A stretch of DNA of 11,624 nt from Candidatus Hermodarchaeota archaeon. GTDB lineage: Archaea > Asgardarchaeota > Hermodarchaeia > Hermodarchaeales > Hermodarchaeaceae. Positions 1 through 7,456 of the stretch are shown here, piece by piece. Made by a program: the position numbers and the translations under genes. Below the pieces are notes generated by a model. The model saw only the letters and a list, made by a program, of their open reading frames with translations, made no database searches and had not been told where the DNA came from. The stretch is taken from NCBI GenBank assembly GCA_016840185.1, contig JAEOSV010000069.1, positions 1 through 11,624 of the forward strand, in the 5' to 3' direction. Numbering within the stretch: the first letter of the stretch is position 1; the number at the start of each line of letters is the position of its first letter.

Positions 1-1196
1 GCATTAACGATTGCGGGGATGAATCGTTGAAGGGTTTCACTGAAAGACGTTGACGCTTCGCGTGGTAATTCAGTGGGAAGATTATCAACGGCCATCACAA
101 CAACACCCTCACCCGATATCCCGAGTTTAGCCTCTTCCGTATGGGGGTTATAGACAAACGTGGGGTGGTCAGGTTTTGTACAATCAACTGTGAACTCAAT
201 GGCTCCATGAATATCACAGCTTATATCGCCAACAATAAGTAGGTGGGGGTTCCCCTGTGATTCATCCCAAAGCTGTTTGAGCTCTGTTTTGGTCACCATT
301 TTCGGATACTTATCTGACCAGTAGATACAGTTCATGAGAATTGTAATGTAGGGTAGGTATTCGAAGAAGGCTGATTCGTAAAGCGATTTGCCGTGTTCGT
401 AGTAATGTTGGAGCTCAAAGGCTCTTGTAGGATCCCTTGGGCGAACGGTATCTTCTTCGCGAAAGACGACTTTGTAGAGTAAGTGTTTGTCAGGTTCTAA
501 TGATGGGAGGTCTTTCGGAGTGATGGTTTTGTGGGGAAGTAAGTCAAAGATCGCTTGGGCACCTCGTGAGGTGTTTCCATATCCTATGAAACCAACGACC
601 AGCGGTGCGAGCTCCGAGGCAAATCCCTCTTTCTGAATTTGGCTTCCGACTGCCTTTATAACAGACTGGAGCTCTTCCATCCCTGAATATTGATAGGTGG
701 GTTTCATTATCGCAAAGGGATTGGGCGTAACACCCTTCTCCGTAAGTCGGTCTCCTAAACCACGAAGGGTTTCAGCCATCCCCGCGTAACCTGCCCAATT
801 GCCAAAGAACACTAACCGTCGTCCAGAATCAACTTCAACGATTCGCTCATAATCAATGAGAGTGGCCCCGACATCCAACATTTGTTGCAGCATCGCCATA
901 TTGTAATCTTGGCCTTTAATCACATGGGCAAAGAAGAGATACACTTTCCCCGCTTCGAACACATCTTTGGGAATTTCTTTAATTCCGAAAATAACAGGAA
1001 CGTCGTCTCCTTGTAAAGTTCCAATGGATGCGCCCACCTTCTTGTAGGCTTCTTCGGGGTAGGCTCTTTGGTCCGAGGATTCAACCATAAAGTCTAATCC
1101 ATATACTTTTTTCAATTCCTGAACGTCCAAGGGGACAATTGGGGTCCGAAGCTCGAAGGCTTTGTCTTCCCTACGAATACCAACTTTCTTCGTCAT
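1..1196 (-). CDS. Lysine-ketoglutarate reductase (saccharopine-forming) domain, AASS/LKR-like, 3' end outside window
   Basis: The frame is open from ATG at 1196 to the left edge: 398 codons, no stop, so the C-terminus is missing. The protein resembles the N-terminal lysine-ketoglutarate reductase half of eukaryotic AASS/LKR-SDH, which condenses lysine with 2-oxoglutarate to saccharopine using NAD(P)H; it belongs to the alanine dehydrogenase/transhydrogenase superfamily. Matching blocks are GIRRE near residue 6, GIKE (K73), FFAHVIKGQ (H91), IDYE near 114, FGNWAGYAGM near 131, a Rossmann loop GFIGYGNTSRGA (202-213), GDISCDIHGAIEF (323-335) and DNLPTELP (371-378). K73 and H91 align by eye with the catalytic Lys/His of yeast Lys1. 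The SD GAGGAG (1206-1201) lies 4 bases before ATG. Whether a saccharopine dehydrogenase domain follows cannot be seen. A monofunctional Lys1-type or other AlaDH/PNT enzyme is the alternative. The family call is strong; exact substrate is inferred. Confidence 0.85.
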   Translation of the reverse strand, partial: MTKKVGIRREDKAFELRTPIVPLDVQELKKVYGLDFMVESSDQRAYPEEAYKKVGASIGTLQGDDVPVIFGIKEIPKDVFEAGKVYLFFAHVIKGQDYNMAMLQQMLDVGATLIDYERIVEVDSGRRLVFFGNWAGYAGMAETLRGLGDRLTEKGVTPNPFAIMKPTYQYSGMEELQSVIKAVGSQIQKEGFASELAPLVVGFIGYGNTSRGAQAIFDLLPHKTITPKDLPSLEPDKHLLYKVVFREEDTVRPRDPTRAFELQHYYEHGKSLYESAFFEYLPYITILMNCIYWSDKYPKMVTKTELKQLWDESQGNPHLLIVGDISCDIHGAIEFTVDCTKPDHPTFVYNPHTEEAKLGISGEGVVVMAVDNLPTELPREASTSFSETLQRFIPAIVN

Positions 1197-1200
1197 AGAA

Positions 1201-1206
1201 CTCCTC
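1201..1206 (-). promoter_or_regulatory. Shine-Dalgarno site of the LKR-like gene
   Basis: The minus strand reads GAGGAG followed by TTCT and the ATG at 1196. This fixes the start of the LKR-like gene and shows that at least some genes here use SD-led translation. Confidence 0.7.
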
Positions 1207-1331
1207 ACAATTGTCGTGGTGGGGTTTCTCGGTTAATCGCTCTGGTAGAAAAGTCTAGTGCCTGCGCAAAGAAAAATCAGGTGAGTCGTTATCAGTACAA
1301 GCTGCAACATTAAAGATAAAGAAAGACGCCA

Positions 1332-2696
1332 ATGGGATTCGAGTTGGTAATGATGGTAGATGCGGTTCTGAAGAAAATTGATCAAAACGCAGACAAAGCC
1401 ATTGACGCAGCGAAAAAAATTTGTAGCATTCCAACAGTAGCTGCAAAAGGACAAGGCATTGAAGAAACCGCTGACCTCGTCCAAGAAATGCTTGAAGCTG
1501 CTGGAATCATCTCTGAGCGTCATGAAACCAAAGGGGCCCCTGTGATAACTGGTCACCTTGATGTGGGAGCTAAACGTACTCTCCTTTTTTACGATCACTA
1601 TGATGTACAACCTGCTGAACCCTTCGACCAGTGGGATTCTCCGCCCTTCGAACCCGAAATCCGTGATGGAAGAATTTACGCTCGTGGCATCGCCGATAAC
1701 AAGGGAGATACCATTTCCCGTATTTGGGCGGTTCAAGCCTTTCACGAAGCGGGTGTCGAGATACCAGTGAACATCAAGTTCGTTGTGGAAGGGGAAGAAG
1801 AAATCAGCAGCCCAAACCTCCCAGACTTCACAAAGAAGCACAGTGCCTTCCTAAAAGCGGATGGCGGAATCTGGGAATTCGGAAGTGCAGGCTATGATGG
1901 GACCCAAGAAGCATGGCTGGGGTTGAAAGGTATCCTGTATGTCCAATTGGAAGTTGAGTGCCTCTCTCATGATGCTCATTCCAGTAATTCAGCCATCCTT
2001 CCATCTGCACCATTTCGACTGGTCTGGGCTCTCAGTTCGCTCAAGGATCAAAATGAACACATTCTCATCGACGGCTTCTATGATAACGTCATCCCCATGA
2101 CCGAAACGGAGCACGAATTTGCAGCGAAGGTTGATCTCGAAGAAGAAGCACGACGAGAATTCTACGGCATCGACACCTTCGTCAAGAATTACGAAGGAGC
2201 TGCGTTACGCGAGGCCTACTATTATCAACCCCATCTCAGCATCGATGGCTTAACCAGTGGTTACCAAGAAGCCGGCTCAATGACCGTTCTCCCTGCAAAA
2301 GCCTCAGCGAAGATTGATTTCCGTCTTGTAGAAAATCAACATCCCACAGAACTCCTCGAAAAACTTCGTAACCATTTAGACAAAAATGGATTCACCGATG
2401 TCAAGATTGCATGGCATGATGGATATCCCGCCGCGAAGACTCCAGTTGGTCACCCCTTTGTTAAAATCATTGACAAAGCGAACCAAAAGGTCTTCAATCA
2501 CCCAATTCGGATTCACCCAACCTGTCCCGGTTCTGGTCCCCTTTACCTGTTTAAAGAATATGTGCCTATGGTTTCCATTGGTATCGGTGATCATAATTCT
2601 CGCGCCCATTCGCCGAACGAGAGTGTCCCGGTAAATAATTTCATCAAATCAATGAAGCGTATCACGGTAATTATGGACGAAATGGGTAAATGGTGA
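1332..2696 (+). CDS. M20-family metallodipeptidase (CNDP/PepV-like)
   Basis: A 454-residue cytosolic di-zinc peptidase of the M20 family, closest in pattern to carnosine/Cys-Gly type dipeptidases (CNDP2-like), which cleave dipeptides or short peptides. All expected metal and catalytic residues are visible: H89 and D91 in HYDVQP, bridging D122 in ADNKGD, E155/E156 in VEGEEE, D177 in KADGG, and H426 in SRAHSPNE. H216 in SHDAHSS sits in the lid (dimerisation) domain, which spans roughly 200-320. No signal peptide is seen. The length is normal for the family. The start is uncertain: ATG 1332 is the first after an in-frame stop at 1317, but ATG 1350 or 1353 gives a more family-like N-terminus and neither has a clear SD. 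It is divergent from the LKR-like gene and converges with the next gene, leaving only 7 bases. Substrate specificity cannot be read. Confidence 0.92.
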   Translation: MGFELVMMVDAVLKKIDQNADKAIDAAKKICSIPTVAAKGQGIEETADLVQEMLEAAGIISERHETKGAPVITGHLDVGAKRTLLFYDHYDVQPAEPFDQWDSPPFEPEIRDGRIYARGIADNKGDTISRIWAVQAFHEAGVEIPVNIKFVVEGEEEISSPNLPDFTKKHSAFLKADGGIWEFGSAGYDGTQEAWLGLKGILYVQLEVECLSHDAHSSNSAILPSAPFRLVWALSSLKDQNEHILIDGFYDNVIPMTETEHEFAAKVDLEEEARREFYGIDTFVKNYEGAALREAYYYQPHLSIDGLTSGYQEAGSMTVLPAKASAKIDFRLVENQHPTELLEKLRNHLDKNGFTDVKIAWHDGYPAAKTPVGHPFVKIIDKANQKVFNHPIRIHPTCPGSGPLYLFKEYVPMVSIGIGDHNSRAHSPNESVPVNNFIKSMKRITVIMDEMGKW

Positions 2697-2703
2697 CATT
2701 GGT

Positions 2704-3402
2704 TCACATCGGCGCGTTCCAGGCTATCCAAATAAGTTCTACGGGTTCCTCGGCACGAATCTGATGAAGCGCATTTGGTGGAATGTAAACAACCGTTTTG
2801 GGTTCGATGTCGAATTCTTCATCGGCAATAAGGGCTTTTCCTCGACCACTCATTGGGATAAAGAGTTGAGGCCACGGATCTTTTTCGCCTTCTTCATTGA
2901 GTGTTTGACCTGCGTCAAGAAAATACCATGCTGAACGGAGCCCTTCCCAGTATGCAAAGGGAATTGGTTTTGCCCCGTGTGCCTTTCCAGCGAGGTCATT
3001 TCGTATCTGGCGGATTTTAATTCTTCCTGGAACGAAGAAATAGGTTCCAAGGCGTTTTATCGTTTCCATGGAAAGCGCCATTTTTTCTCGATTCAAGAAT
3101 TCGAAGTTTATTGGTCGCACATCATCCATTCGTGCTCGTGCAGCTAATGCAAAGGCATCCTTCTGATATGACGATATTTGTAACAACGTTTCGTGAGTTA
3201 GCATGAACTTGAGATCCGGCTTTTGTAATCCCGTGAGAACCTCAGGGTGTTCCTTCAGAATCAATGTTACAGCTTCATCTGTATCAGTTAGTTCAAATCC
3301 TACACGAACTTCTTCATCCGTTACTTGGAGTAATTCTTGATAAAGCTGGGCTTCCTCAAGTGCTTTTGTTATGATTTCAACAAGGGATGACATAGAATCC
3401 AC
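2704..3402 (-). CDS. SCP2-like domain fused to a C-terminal cupin domain
   Basis: A 232-residue soluble protein with two parts. Residues about 30-102 fit the sterol-carrier-protein-2 fold pattern: polar strands, then PDLKFMLTHETLLQI, then an Ala-rich helix and a short end. Residues about 145-230 form a double-stranded beta-helix of the cupin type: the first motif is near WPQLFIPMSGRGKALI and the second near VVYIPPNALHQI, ending in a strong hydrophobic strand ELIWIAW. Only H213 of the usual cupin metal ligands is present; there is no HxH, so metal binding is doubtful. The start is GTG 3402, with ATG 3393 as an equally possible alternative; neither has an SD. It lies 49 bases downstream of the propeller gene on the same strand and may be read from it. 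The cupin part is fairly sure; the SCP2 assignment is by pattern only. Function unknown. Confidence 0.7.
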   Translation of the reverse strand: MDSMSSLVEIITKALEEAQLYQELLQVTDEEVRVGFELTDTDEAVTLILKEHPEVLTGLQKPDLKFMLTHETLLQISSYQKDAFALAARARMDDVRPINFEFLNREKMALSMETIKRLGTYFFVPGRIKIRQIRNDLAGKAHGAKPIPFAYWEGLRSAWYFLDAGQTLNEEGEKDPWPQLFIPMSGRGKALIADEEFDIEPKTVVYIPPNALHQIRAEEPVELIWIAWNAPM

Positions 3403-3445
3403 ATCATGAATGATATTCTGTGATTGCTTAGAGCAAGGCTCCTAC

Positions 3446-3450
3446 AAAAA
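3446..3450 (-). terminator. Short oligo-T after the propeller gene
   Basis: The minus strand has TTTTT one base after the TGA of the propeller gene (stop at 3454-3452). Archaeal termination commonly uses short T runs without hairpins. It is weak, and read-through into the SCP2-cupin gene remains possible. Confidence 0.3.
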
Positions 3451-3451
3451 C

Positions 3452-4822
3452 TCAATCATTCGTTCTGTTACTTCGATGCCTTAGAAAGCGAAGAATGAGG
3501 ATAATCGCAATCAAACTGAAAACAATCAGGGCGCTAATCACAATTATGGGTAAAGCATTTTGGAAGGGATTAATCATCGGGGGTACATCTGCTATCTTGA
3601 TAAGCCAAACATCTCTTGAACCTGCTCCAAAGCTCGTGGTGTACCCAATAAGAACGAAATCACCCCGACTTCTGATTCCAGATCGGATGATGTCTTCTTG
3701 TTCTCCTCCAAACACACGAGTCCAAAGGACGCCTCCCTCGGAATTGGTCCGTGTTATCAAAAGATCCGCTGACGTTGTGGTATAGGTATAGCCGATGTAG
3801 GCATGGCCTGAAGTTTCACATTGAAGAATCGTTCGGAGATAATCGTCGCTTATACTTCCGAATGTTGTAGACGAAACTTCTGTGCCATCACTATCCGTAG
3901 TTACAGTCCACCCATCATATGTTCCAGTTCCATAACTGTTCGTAAACCCTGCAATTACAAATCCGTCATTAGCCTCTGCCGTTAATGACCGAAAGAAGTC
4001 ATTGCCCTCTCCTCCAAAAGTTTGATTCCAAATAAGAAGACCTGCACTATTAGTTCGTAGTAGCCATGCGTCAGGATGATATTCGGTATACGTCCCCGAG
4101 TGATCGAGGGTTGCAAAACTGCTGTTAATTTCCCCTGAAATAACAAACCCTCCATCATTAAGTTCTTGGATTGACCGACCAATATCATCCCCAACTTCTC
4201 CGTAAGTACGGTTCCACAATACATTTCCAAAATTGTCAGTACGAATTAACCAGATGTCATAGGTTGCTAGATGGGTGACTGGATCTTCAGAACCATAGCT
4301 TCTGCTACTTCCAACGATGGCAAACCCTCCGGAACTCACTTCAATAACAGCAAAACCTTGATCGTTATCAAGCCCTCCATAGCTTTGGTTCCATAAATGC
4401 GTGCCATCCGCCGCTGTCCGTACAAGCCACGCATCAGAGCGACCGGAGGGATTACTACGGGAATATCCCGTCATGGCAAACCCGCCGGCTGCACACTCAA
4501 TAATCCAGTATCCGGCATCATCATTTGGACCACCTATGGTTTGATTCCAAAGCATGTTGCCATCCCAATCTGTTCGGATGAGCAACAAGTCGGTATTCGT
4601 GACACCCGCACTGAGTGTCCCGCCAACAATAGCATAACCGCCATCCCGACACTCAATAATATCATTCCCATAATCTCCCAAAATTCCGCCATACGTTCGG
4701 TCCCACAAAATGTCAGAACCTACAGTATTCTTCATAATTCCAGCGTGTACCACAAAAGAACCTGTAATGGTTAGCATACACAATGAGCAGAGAAGAACTA
4801 TCCCCCGAATCTTCAATCTCAT
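3452..4822 (-). CDS. Secreted, membrane-anchored seven-repeat beta-propeller-like protein
   Basis: A 456-residue cell-surface protein. An N-terminal hydrophobic segment (8-27) acts as signal peptide, the C-terminus has one membrane span (about 423-445) and a short basic tail, so most of it lies outside the cell. Between them are seven repeats of 50-62 residues. Each has a start like W-N-Q-T-x-G-G, a central acidic turn (GNDD-type), GGFAIVG and a DxWLxRTxxxG strand. Repeat starts fall at W40, W92, W144, W203, W265, about S317 and W367. Seven blades suggest a closed beta-propeller, a design common in archaeal and bacterial surface proteins of unknown ligand. The sequons N93, N145, N204 and N266 sit at the same place in repeats 2-5. 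ATG 4822 has SD AAGGAGA with 8-base spacing. Function (binding, adhesion) is not readable; the architecture call is strong. Confidence 0.85.
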   Translation of the reverse strand: MRLKIRGIVLLCSLCMLTITGSFVVHAGIMKNTVGSDILWDRTYGGILGDYGNDIIECRDGGYAIVGGTLSAGVTNTDLLLIRTDWDGNMLWNQTIGGPNDDAGYWIIECAAGGFAMTGYSRSNPSGRSDAWLVRTAADGTHLWNQSYGGLDNDQGFAVIEVSSGGFAIVGSSRSYGSEDPVTHLATYDIWLIRTDNFGNVLWNRTYGEVGDDIGRSIQELNDGGFVISGEINSSFATLDHSGTYTEYHPDAWLLRTNSAGLLIWNQTFGGEGNDFFRSLTAEANDGFVIAGFTNSYGTGTYDGWTVTTDSDGTEVSSTTFGSISDDYLRTILQCETSGHAYIGYTYTTTSADLLITRTNSEGGVLWTRVFGGEQEDIIRSGIRSRGDFVLIGYTTSFGAGSRDVWLIKIADVPPMINPFQNALPIIVISALIVFSLIAIILILRFLRHRSNRTND

Positions 4823-4830
4823 CTTGGTAT

Positions 4831-4837
4831 TCTCCTT
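4831..4837 (-). promoter_or_regulatory. Shine-Dalgarno site of the propeller gene
   Basis: The minus strand reads AAGGAGA, 8 bases before ATG 4822. It is a near-ideal match to the 16S tail and fixes this start. Confidence 0.75.
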
Positions 4838-4917
4838 AAATTATGTGAATCAAGTTCTCTCTTTCATTTCAAAACGTTAGTGATTCCGGCATTGGCAAGG
4901 CAATAACAAAATCATAC

Positions 4918-4927
4918 TTATTTTTAA
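4918..4927 (+). promoter_or_regulatory. TATA-like element, probably for a leaderless transcript of the TspO-family gene
   Basis: TTATTTTTAA is centred about 28 bases before ATG 4951, the distance expected between an archaeal TATA box and the transcription start. An AAGGAGA nearby (4926-4932) lies 18 bases from the ATG, too far for normal SD use. A leaderless mRNA is therefore the simpler reading. Inferred from spacing only. Confidence 0.4.
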
Positions 4928-4950
4928 GGAGATTTTCCTAACTACATGCT

Positions 4951-5766
4951 ATGTCTGAAAATAATGATTATCGGCTTTTTCAGATCCTTAACCTTCTCGC
5001 CGTCATTTCAGTGATTATCATAAACATTCTAGCGAACGTACTCCCGATCTTCGGAGTGAACACAGGGAATGTCTCTGATGCTTATCCCAACTTCTTCACT
5101 CCCGCTGGCTATGTTTTCGCAATCTGGTTCATCATCTATCTCCAAGCCATCATCTTCTTAATCTATCAAGTTCGTTCAAGTCAACGCAGTGAAAGTTATC
5201 TCGGAAAAATCAGTTTCTTCTATTTGTTCGCAGGTCTAGCAAATATTGCATGGATCTTCACATTCCATTACTCCTATGCTTACATGGTTGCAAATCCACC
5301 GTTCTTCTTGCTATCCGTGGTGCTTCTTCTTGCAGTATTTCTGATGTTATTATTCGCCTATCTACGCTTAGGAGTTGGTATTGGCACGGTTCCACGGAAT
5401 GAAAAACTCGCTGTCCACTTACACTTTAGTGTCTATCTTGGATGGATTTCTGTGGCGACTATTGCTGCAATTGCCTCTGCTATCAATATACTCATACCTG
5501 GCATCCCTGCGGAAACCCAACATCTTGCCACTGCTGCTATGCTCTTCGTTGCACTATTACTCTCGTTGATCATGGTGTTCCTTCGTCGGGATTACGGATT
5601 TGCCGTAGTTACACTATGGGCAGCTATTGGTATCGGTGTGAAATGGATGGTTATTGCAATGATATTCTACAGTGCAATCGCGGTCGCAGTAATACTAATC
5701 CTTGGGATGCTTATCATTCCCTATCTGAAGAAATCCAATCTCATTCAATACTACAAAGGCTCCTGA
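4951..5766 (+). CDS. Long TspO/MBR-family (tryptophan-rich sensory protein-like) membrane protein
   Basis: A 271-residue integral membrane protein with about seven or eight hydrophobic segments (near 12-34, 54-73, 88-107, 115-138, 155-180, 192-211, 217-230, 233-258). It matches the long form of the TspO/MBR family, about 260-280 residues against about 160 for classic TspO. Recognisable blocks are FTPAGYVFAIWFIIY (49-63), LANIAWIFTFH (96-106), SVYLGWISVATIA (160-172) and FAVVTLWAAIGI (217-228). Classic TspO binds porphyrins and other hydrophobic ligands; the role of the long archaeal and bacterial forms is not established. ATG 4951 is the only start after an in-frame TAA at 4939. It stands alone between two minus-strand genes, sharing its upstream region with the propeller gene. 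The family call rests on motif memory, without alignment. Confidence 0.75.
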   Translation: MSENNDYRLFQILNLLAVISVIIINILANVLPIFGVNTGNVSDAYPNFFTPAGYVFAIWFIIYLQAIIFLIYQVRSSQRSESYLGKISFFYLFAGLANIAWIFTFHYSYAYMVANPPFFLLSVVLLLAVFLMLLFAYLRLGVGIGTVPRNEKLAVHLHFSVYLGWISVATIAAIASAINILIPGIPAETQHLATAAMLFVALLLSLIMVFLRRDYGFAVVTLWAAIGIGVKWMVIAMIFYSAIAVAVILILGMLIIPYLKKSNLIQYYKGS

Positions 5767-5850
5767 AAAATCCGCCATAAGCGACAATATTCATTACGTC
5801 GAAACTCGGCATCCTTCTATTTAATACTAGGACTCCTCGGTATAGTTCGG

Positions 5851-5856
5851 AAAAAA
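5851..5856 (-). terminator. Oligo-T terminator after the amidotransferase-like gene
   Basis: The minus strand has TTTTTT four bases after the TGA (5862-5860) of the amidotransferase-like gene. This is a plausible hairpin-free archaeal terminator. Confidence 0.35.
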
Positions 5857-5859
5857 CTC

Positions 5860-6783
5860 TCACCTTCCCCGTCTTCGAAAAATAACAAGGACCACGATAA
5901 CAACCATAATGATGACAATGACACCAACAGCAATTACTAAGCCCAATGCCGGATTCGTTGGGACAATTCCCGAAGCTTCTATGAGCCAGCAAGCAATGAT
6001 TTGCATCAGTTCCCATTCGGAATCAGAATCGTTCAATCCATCTTGGAAATCTGTCCCATCTCGTACATCGCCTTCTTCGATTTCAGGATGTGGACTAGAA
6101 AGAAACACAGTGCCTAAACCATATTTGAAGGTCACCATGCAAGGAAGTCCGTTTTGTGCATAACTGGCTATAGTAGTAACCTGAGACATATCTGGAGCAT
6201 CGAAGTAACTGCCTGTCCAACTAAGTATTGAGTACGAATCTGGAAGACTTGTTAAATCCGGTCCAGTCGTGTTTTTATGTAAGTTGATTGAAACCAGACT
6301 TTTTCCAATGGGGAGGTCGGGTAGCATGTTTTGGAGTTCAACATCAAAGAGCCCAAAATGAGGCCATTCGAAGAATGTTCCTCCGTAAATCCCGATGTAT
6401 GCTCCGCCACCCGCAATGAAATTCCGAATTATATCATATCCTGCAGTGGTCATTTCATCGCGTAAGGTGTAGGGAGAGATTCCTGGCATTACCAGCAACG
6501 AATGGCCCACAAGCGTCCCATTCAACATAGCATCAGGAGAAACCAAGGTAATTTCGGCATTCAACCACGCAAGCATATGAATTATTGCTGTTCGACTCGC
6601 AAGATTCTCAGATGAATGCCCACCCGTGTACACAGCAACGCTCACTCCCGATAAATCCGTGGAATCCTGAGCGACCACACTCGGTGAGCTAGTTCCTGTC
6701 ATCCATACGAGAGAAAACATCAAGAAAAGAATGCAAAAAGTAACCACTTGCTGCCGATTAAAGTGAATTGGGGAGTTAAACAT
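5860..6783 (-). CDS. Secreted, membrane-anchored BPL_N/class I amidotransferase-like protein lacking the catalytic Cys
   Basis: A 307-residue surface protein: signal peptide (about 13-39, Ala-Gln cleavage-like end), a globular domain (45-270), one C-terminal span (about 278-301) and a basic tail RRRGR. The globular domain has the class I glutamine amidotransferase fold as in the biotin-protein-ligase N-terminal family (BPL_N): strand VSVAVYTGG, LLVMPG (96-101), an elbow GGGAYIGIYGG (125-135) and SSPHPE (229-234). At the nucleophile elbow the usual Cys is Tyr (Y133), while the His and Glu of the triad remain as H232 and E234. It is therefore probably not an amidotransferase and may bind a small ligand or sugar. 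ATG 6783 follows an in-frame TGA directly; GGTGA lies 7 bases upstream of it. Sequons such as N171-T-T fit an external location. Fold call good, function unknown. Confidence 0.75.
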   Translation of the reverse strand: MFNSPIHFNRQQVVTFCILFLMFSLVWMTGTSSPSVVAQDSTDLSGVSVAVYTGGHSSENLASRTAIIHMLAWLNAEITLVSPDAMLNGTLVGHSLLVMPGISPYTLRDEMTTAGYDIIRNFIAGGGAYIGIYGGTFFEWPHFGLFDVELQNMLPDLPIGKSLVSINLHKNTTGPDLTSLPDSYSILSWTGSYFDAPDMSQVTTIASYAQNGLPCMVTFKYGLGTVFLSSPHPEIEEGDVRDGTDFQDGLNDSDSEWELMQIIACWLIEASGIVPTNPALGLVIAVGVIVIIMVVIVVLVIFRRRGR

Positions 6784-6820
6784 TCAGTAATCACCAGCTG
6801 TCACCTCCATGCTCATTCGA

Positions 6821-6830
6821 CAAATATACT
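6821..6830 (-). promoter_or_regulatory. TATA-like element for the amidotransferase-like gene
   Basis: The minus strand reads AGTATATTTG, about 42 bases before ATG 6783. A start of transcription 26 bases on would fall near 6800, leaving a short leader that still holds the GGTGA ribosome site. The 204-base divergent region 6784-6987 otherwise shows no gene, repeat or structured RNA that I can recognise. Confidence 0.4.
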
Positions 6831-6944
6831 CGGATTGTGTCCAGTTCAAAATATGGCAAAAAATTCGCAGATAGCTACAGGTTCTCGAACAATCTGGTTC
6901 GGAAAATGAATGTCACCCTATAATGACCATTGCAGGGAACCGAT

Positions 6945-6952
6945 GATTTAAG
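6945..6952 (+). promoter_or_regulatory. TATA-like element for the 6988 gene
   Basis: GATTTAAG is centred about 26 bases before GGTGA (6976-6980), which itself is 7 bases from the TTG start at 6988. The spacing fits a promoter with a very short leader. The sequence match alone is weak. Confidence 0.3.
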
Positions 6953-6987
6953 TTCAGAATAGCAAGCTCCTCAGTGGTGAATCAGCC

Positions 6988-7422
6988 TTGCCAACAGAAA
7001 GACAGAGTCAACAATCAACAAACGAGCTTCCTGCTGTTCCAACCACGGCTGTCTCACTCGAATCCCAAAGACGTTCCACCTCGACCTATGTTTCCTTTGT
7101 GCTTATTTTCTTTGGTGCAATGGTCGCAGTAGTGAACGTGGTAAATGCACTTTATCTCCAGTTTTTCGTCCTTCTCCCTTCAATTCCCGATTGGATGGGA
7201 TTTCAAATCTACAACTACTTGATTCTTGACGCTTTTCTAGTCGGTGGAATCATTTTCATGTTCGCTGGTGCCACAATCATTTATTATGAGAAATCATGGC
7301 CAACTGGCGGAGTTCTCGCACTGTTTGGTGCCTTTATGACCATCTCACTCTTCGCAATACTCTTGGGTGCTTTAGGGGCGTTCATTAATCTCTGTACCCG
7401 CCCAGAACCGAAGAGAACATAA
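6988..7422 (+). CDS. Small membrane protein with three predicted spans, unrecognised
   Basis: A 144-residue protein I cannot place in a family. The first 32 residues are polar and rich in Ser, Thr and Gln. Three hydrophobic spans follow (about 33-57, 76-99, 106-134), and the end is a short basic tail PEPKRT. The start is TTG 6988: the frame is open only from 6952, the first internal Met lies inside the first membrane span, and GGTGA at 6976-6980 gives a 7-base spacing. It precedes the small cupin gene on the same strand and may be cotranscribed with it. The membrane location is well supported; no function can be read. Confidence 0.7.
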   Translation: MPTERQSQQSTNELPAVPTTAVSLESQRRSTSTYVSFVLIFFGAMVAVVNVVNALYLQFFVLLPSIPDWMGFQIYNYLILDAFLVGGIIFMFAGATIIYYEKSWPTGGVLALFGAFMTISLFAILLGALGAFINLCTRPEPKRT

Positions 7423-7456
7423 ACGATGGGCACTACACATTCAGTATCCCCAATCC

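Noticed and set aside
1233..1841. A 202-codon open frame on the minus strand over the M20 gene start
   Set aside because: It lies mostly antisense to the strongly conserved M20 peptidase, its protein shows no family pattern, and it has a shadow-like Ser/Phe-rich composition.
3495..4774. Plus-strand open frames inside the propeller gene (96 and 125 codons)
   Set aside because: The opposite frame is a repeat protein with signal peptide and SD; repeats readily leave open shadow frames.
4926..4932. AAGGAGA as ribosome site of the TspO-family gene
   Set aside because: It is 18 bases from the only possible ATG, beyond usual spacing. The TATA-like distance explains the start better.
6784..6987. 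Divergent intergenic region as a possible RNA gene or origin
   Set aside because: No convincing stem, repeat or conserved box was seen; the TATA-like elements and ribosome sites account for what is visible.
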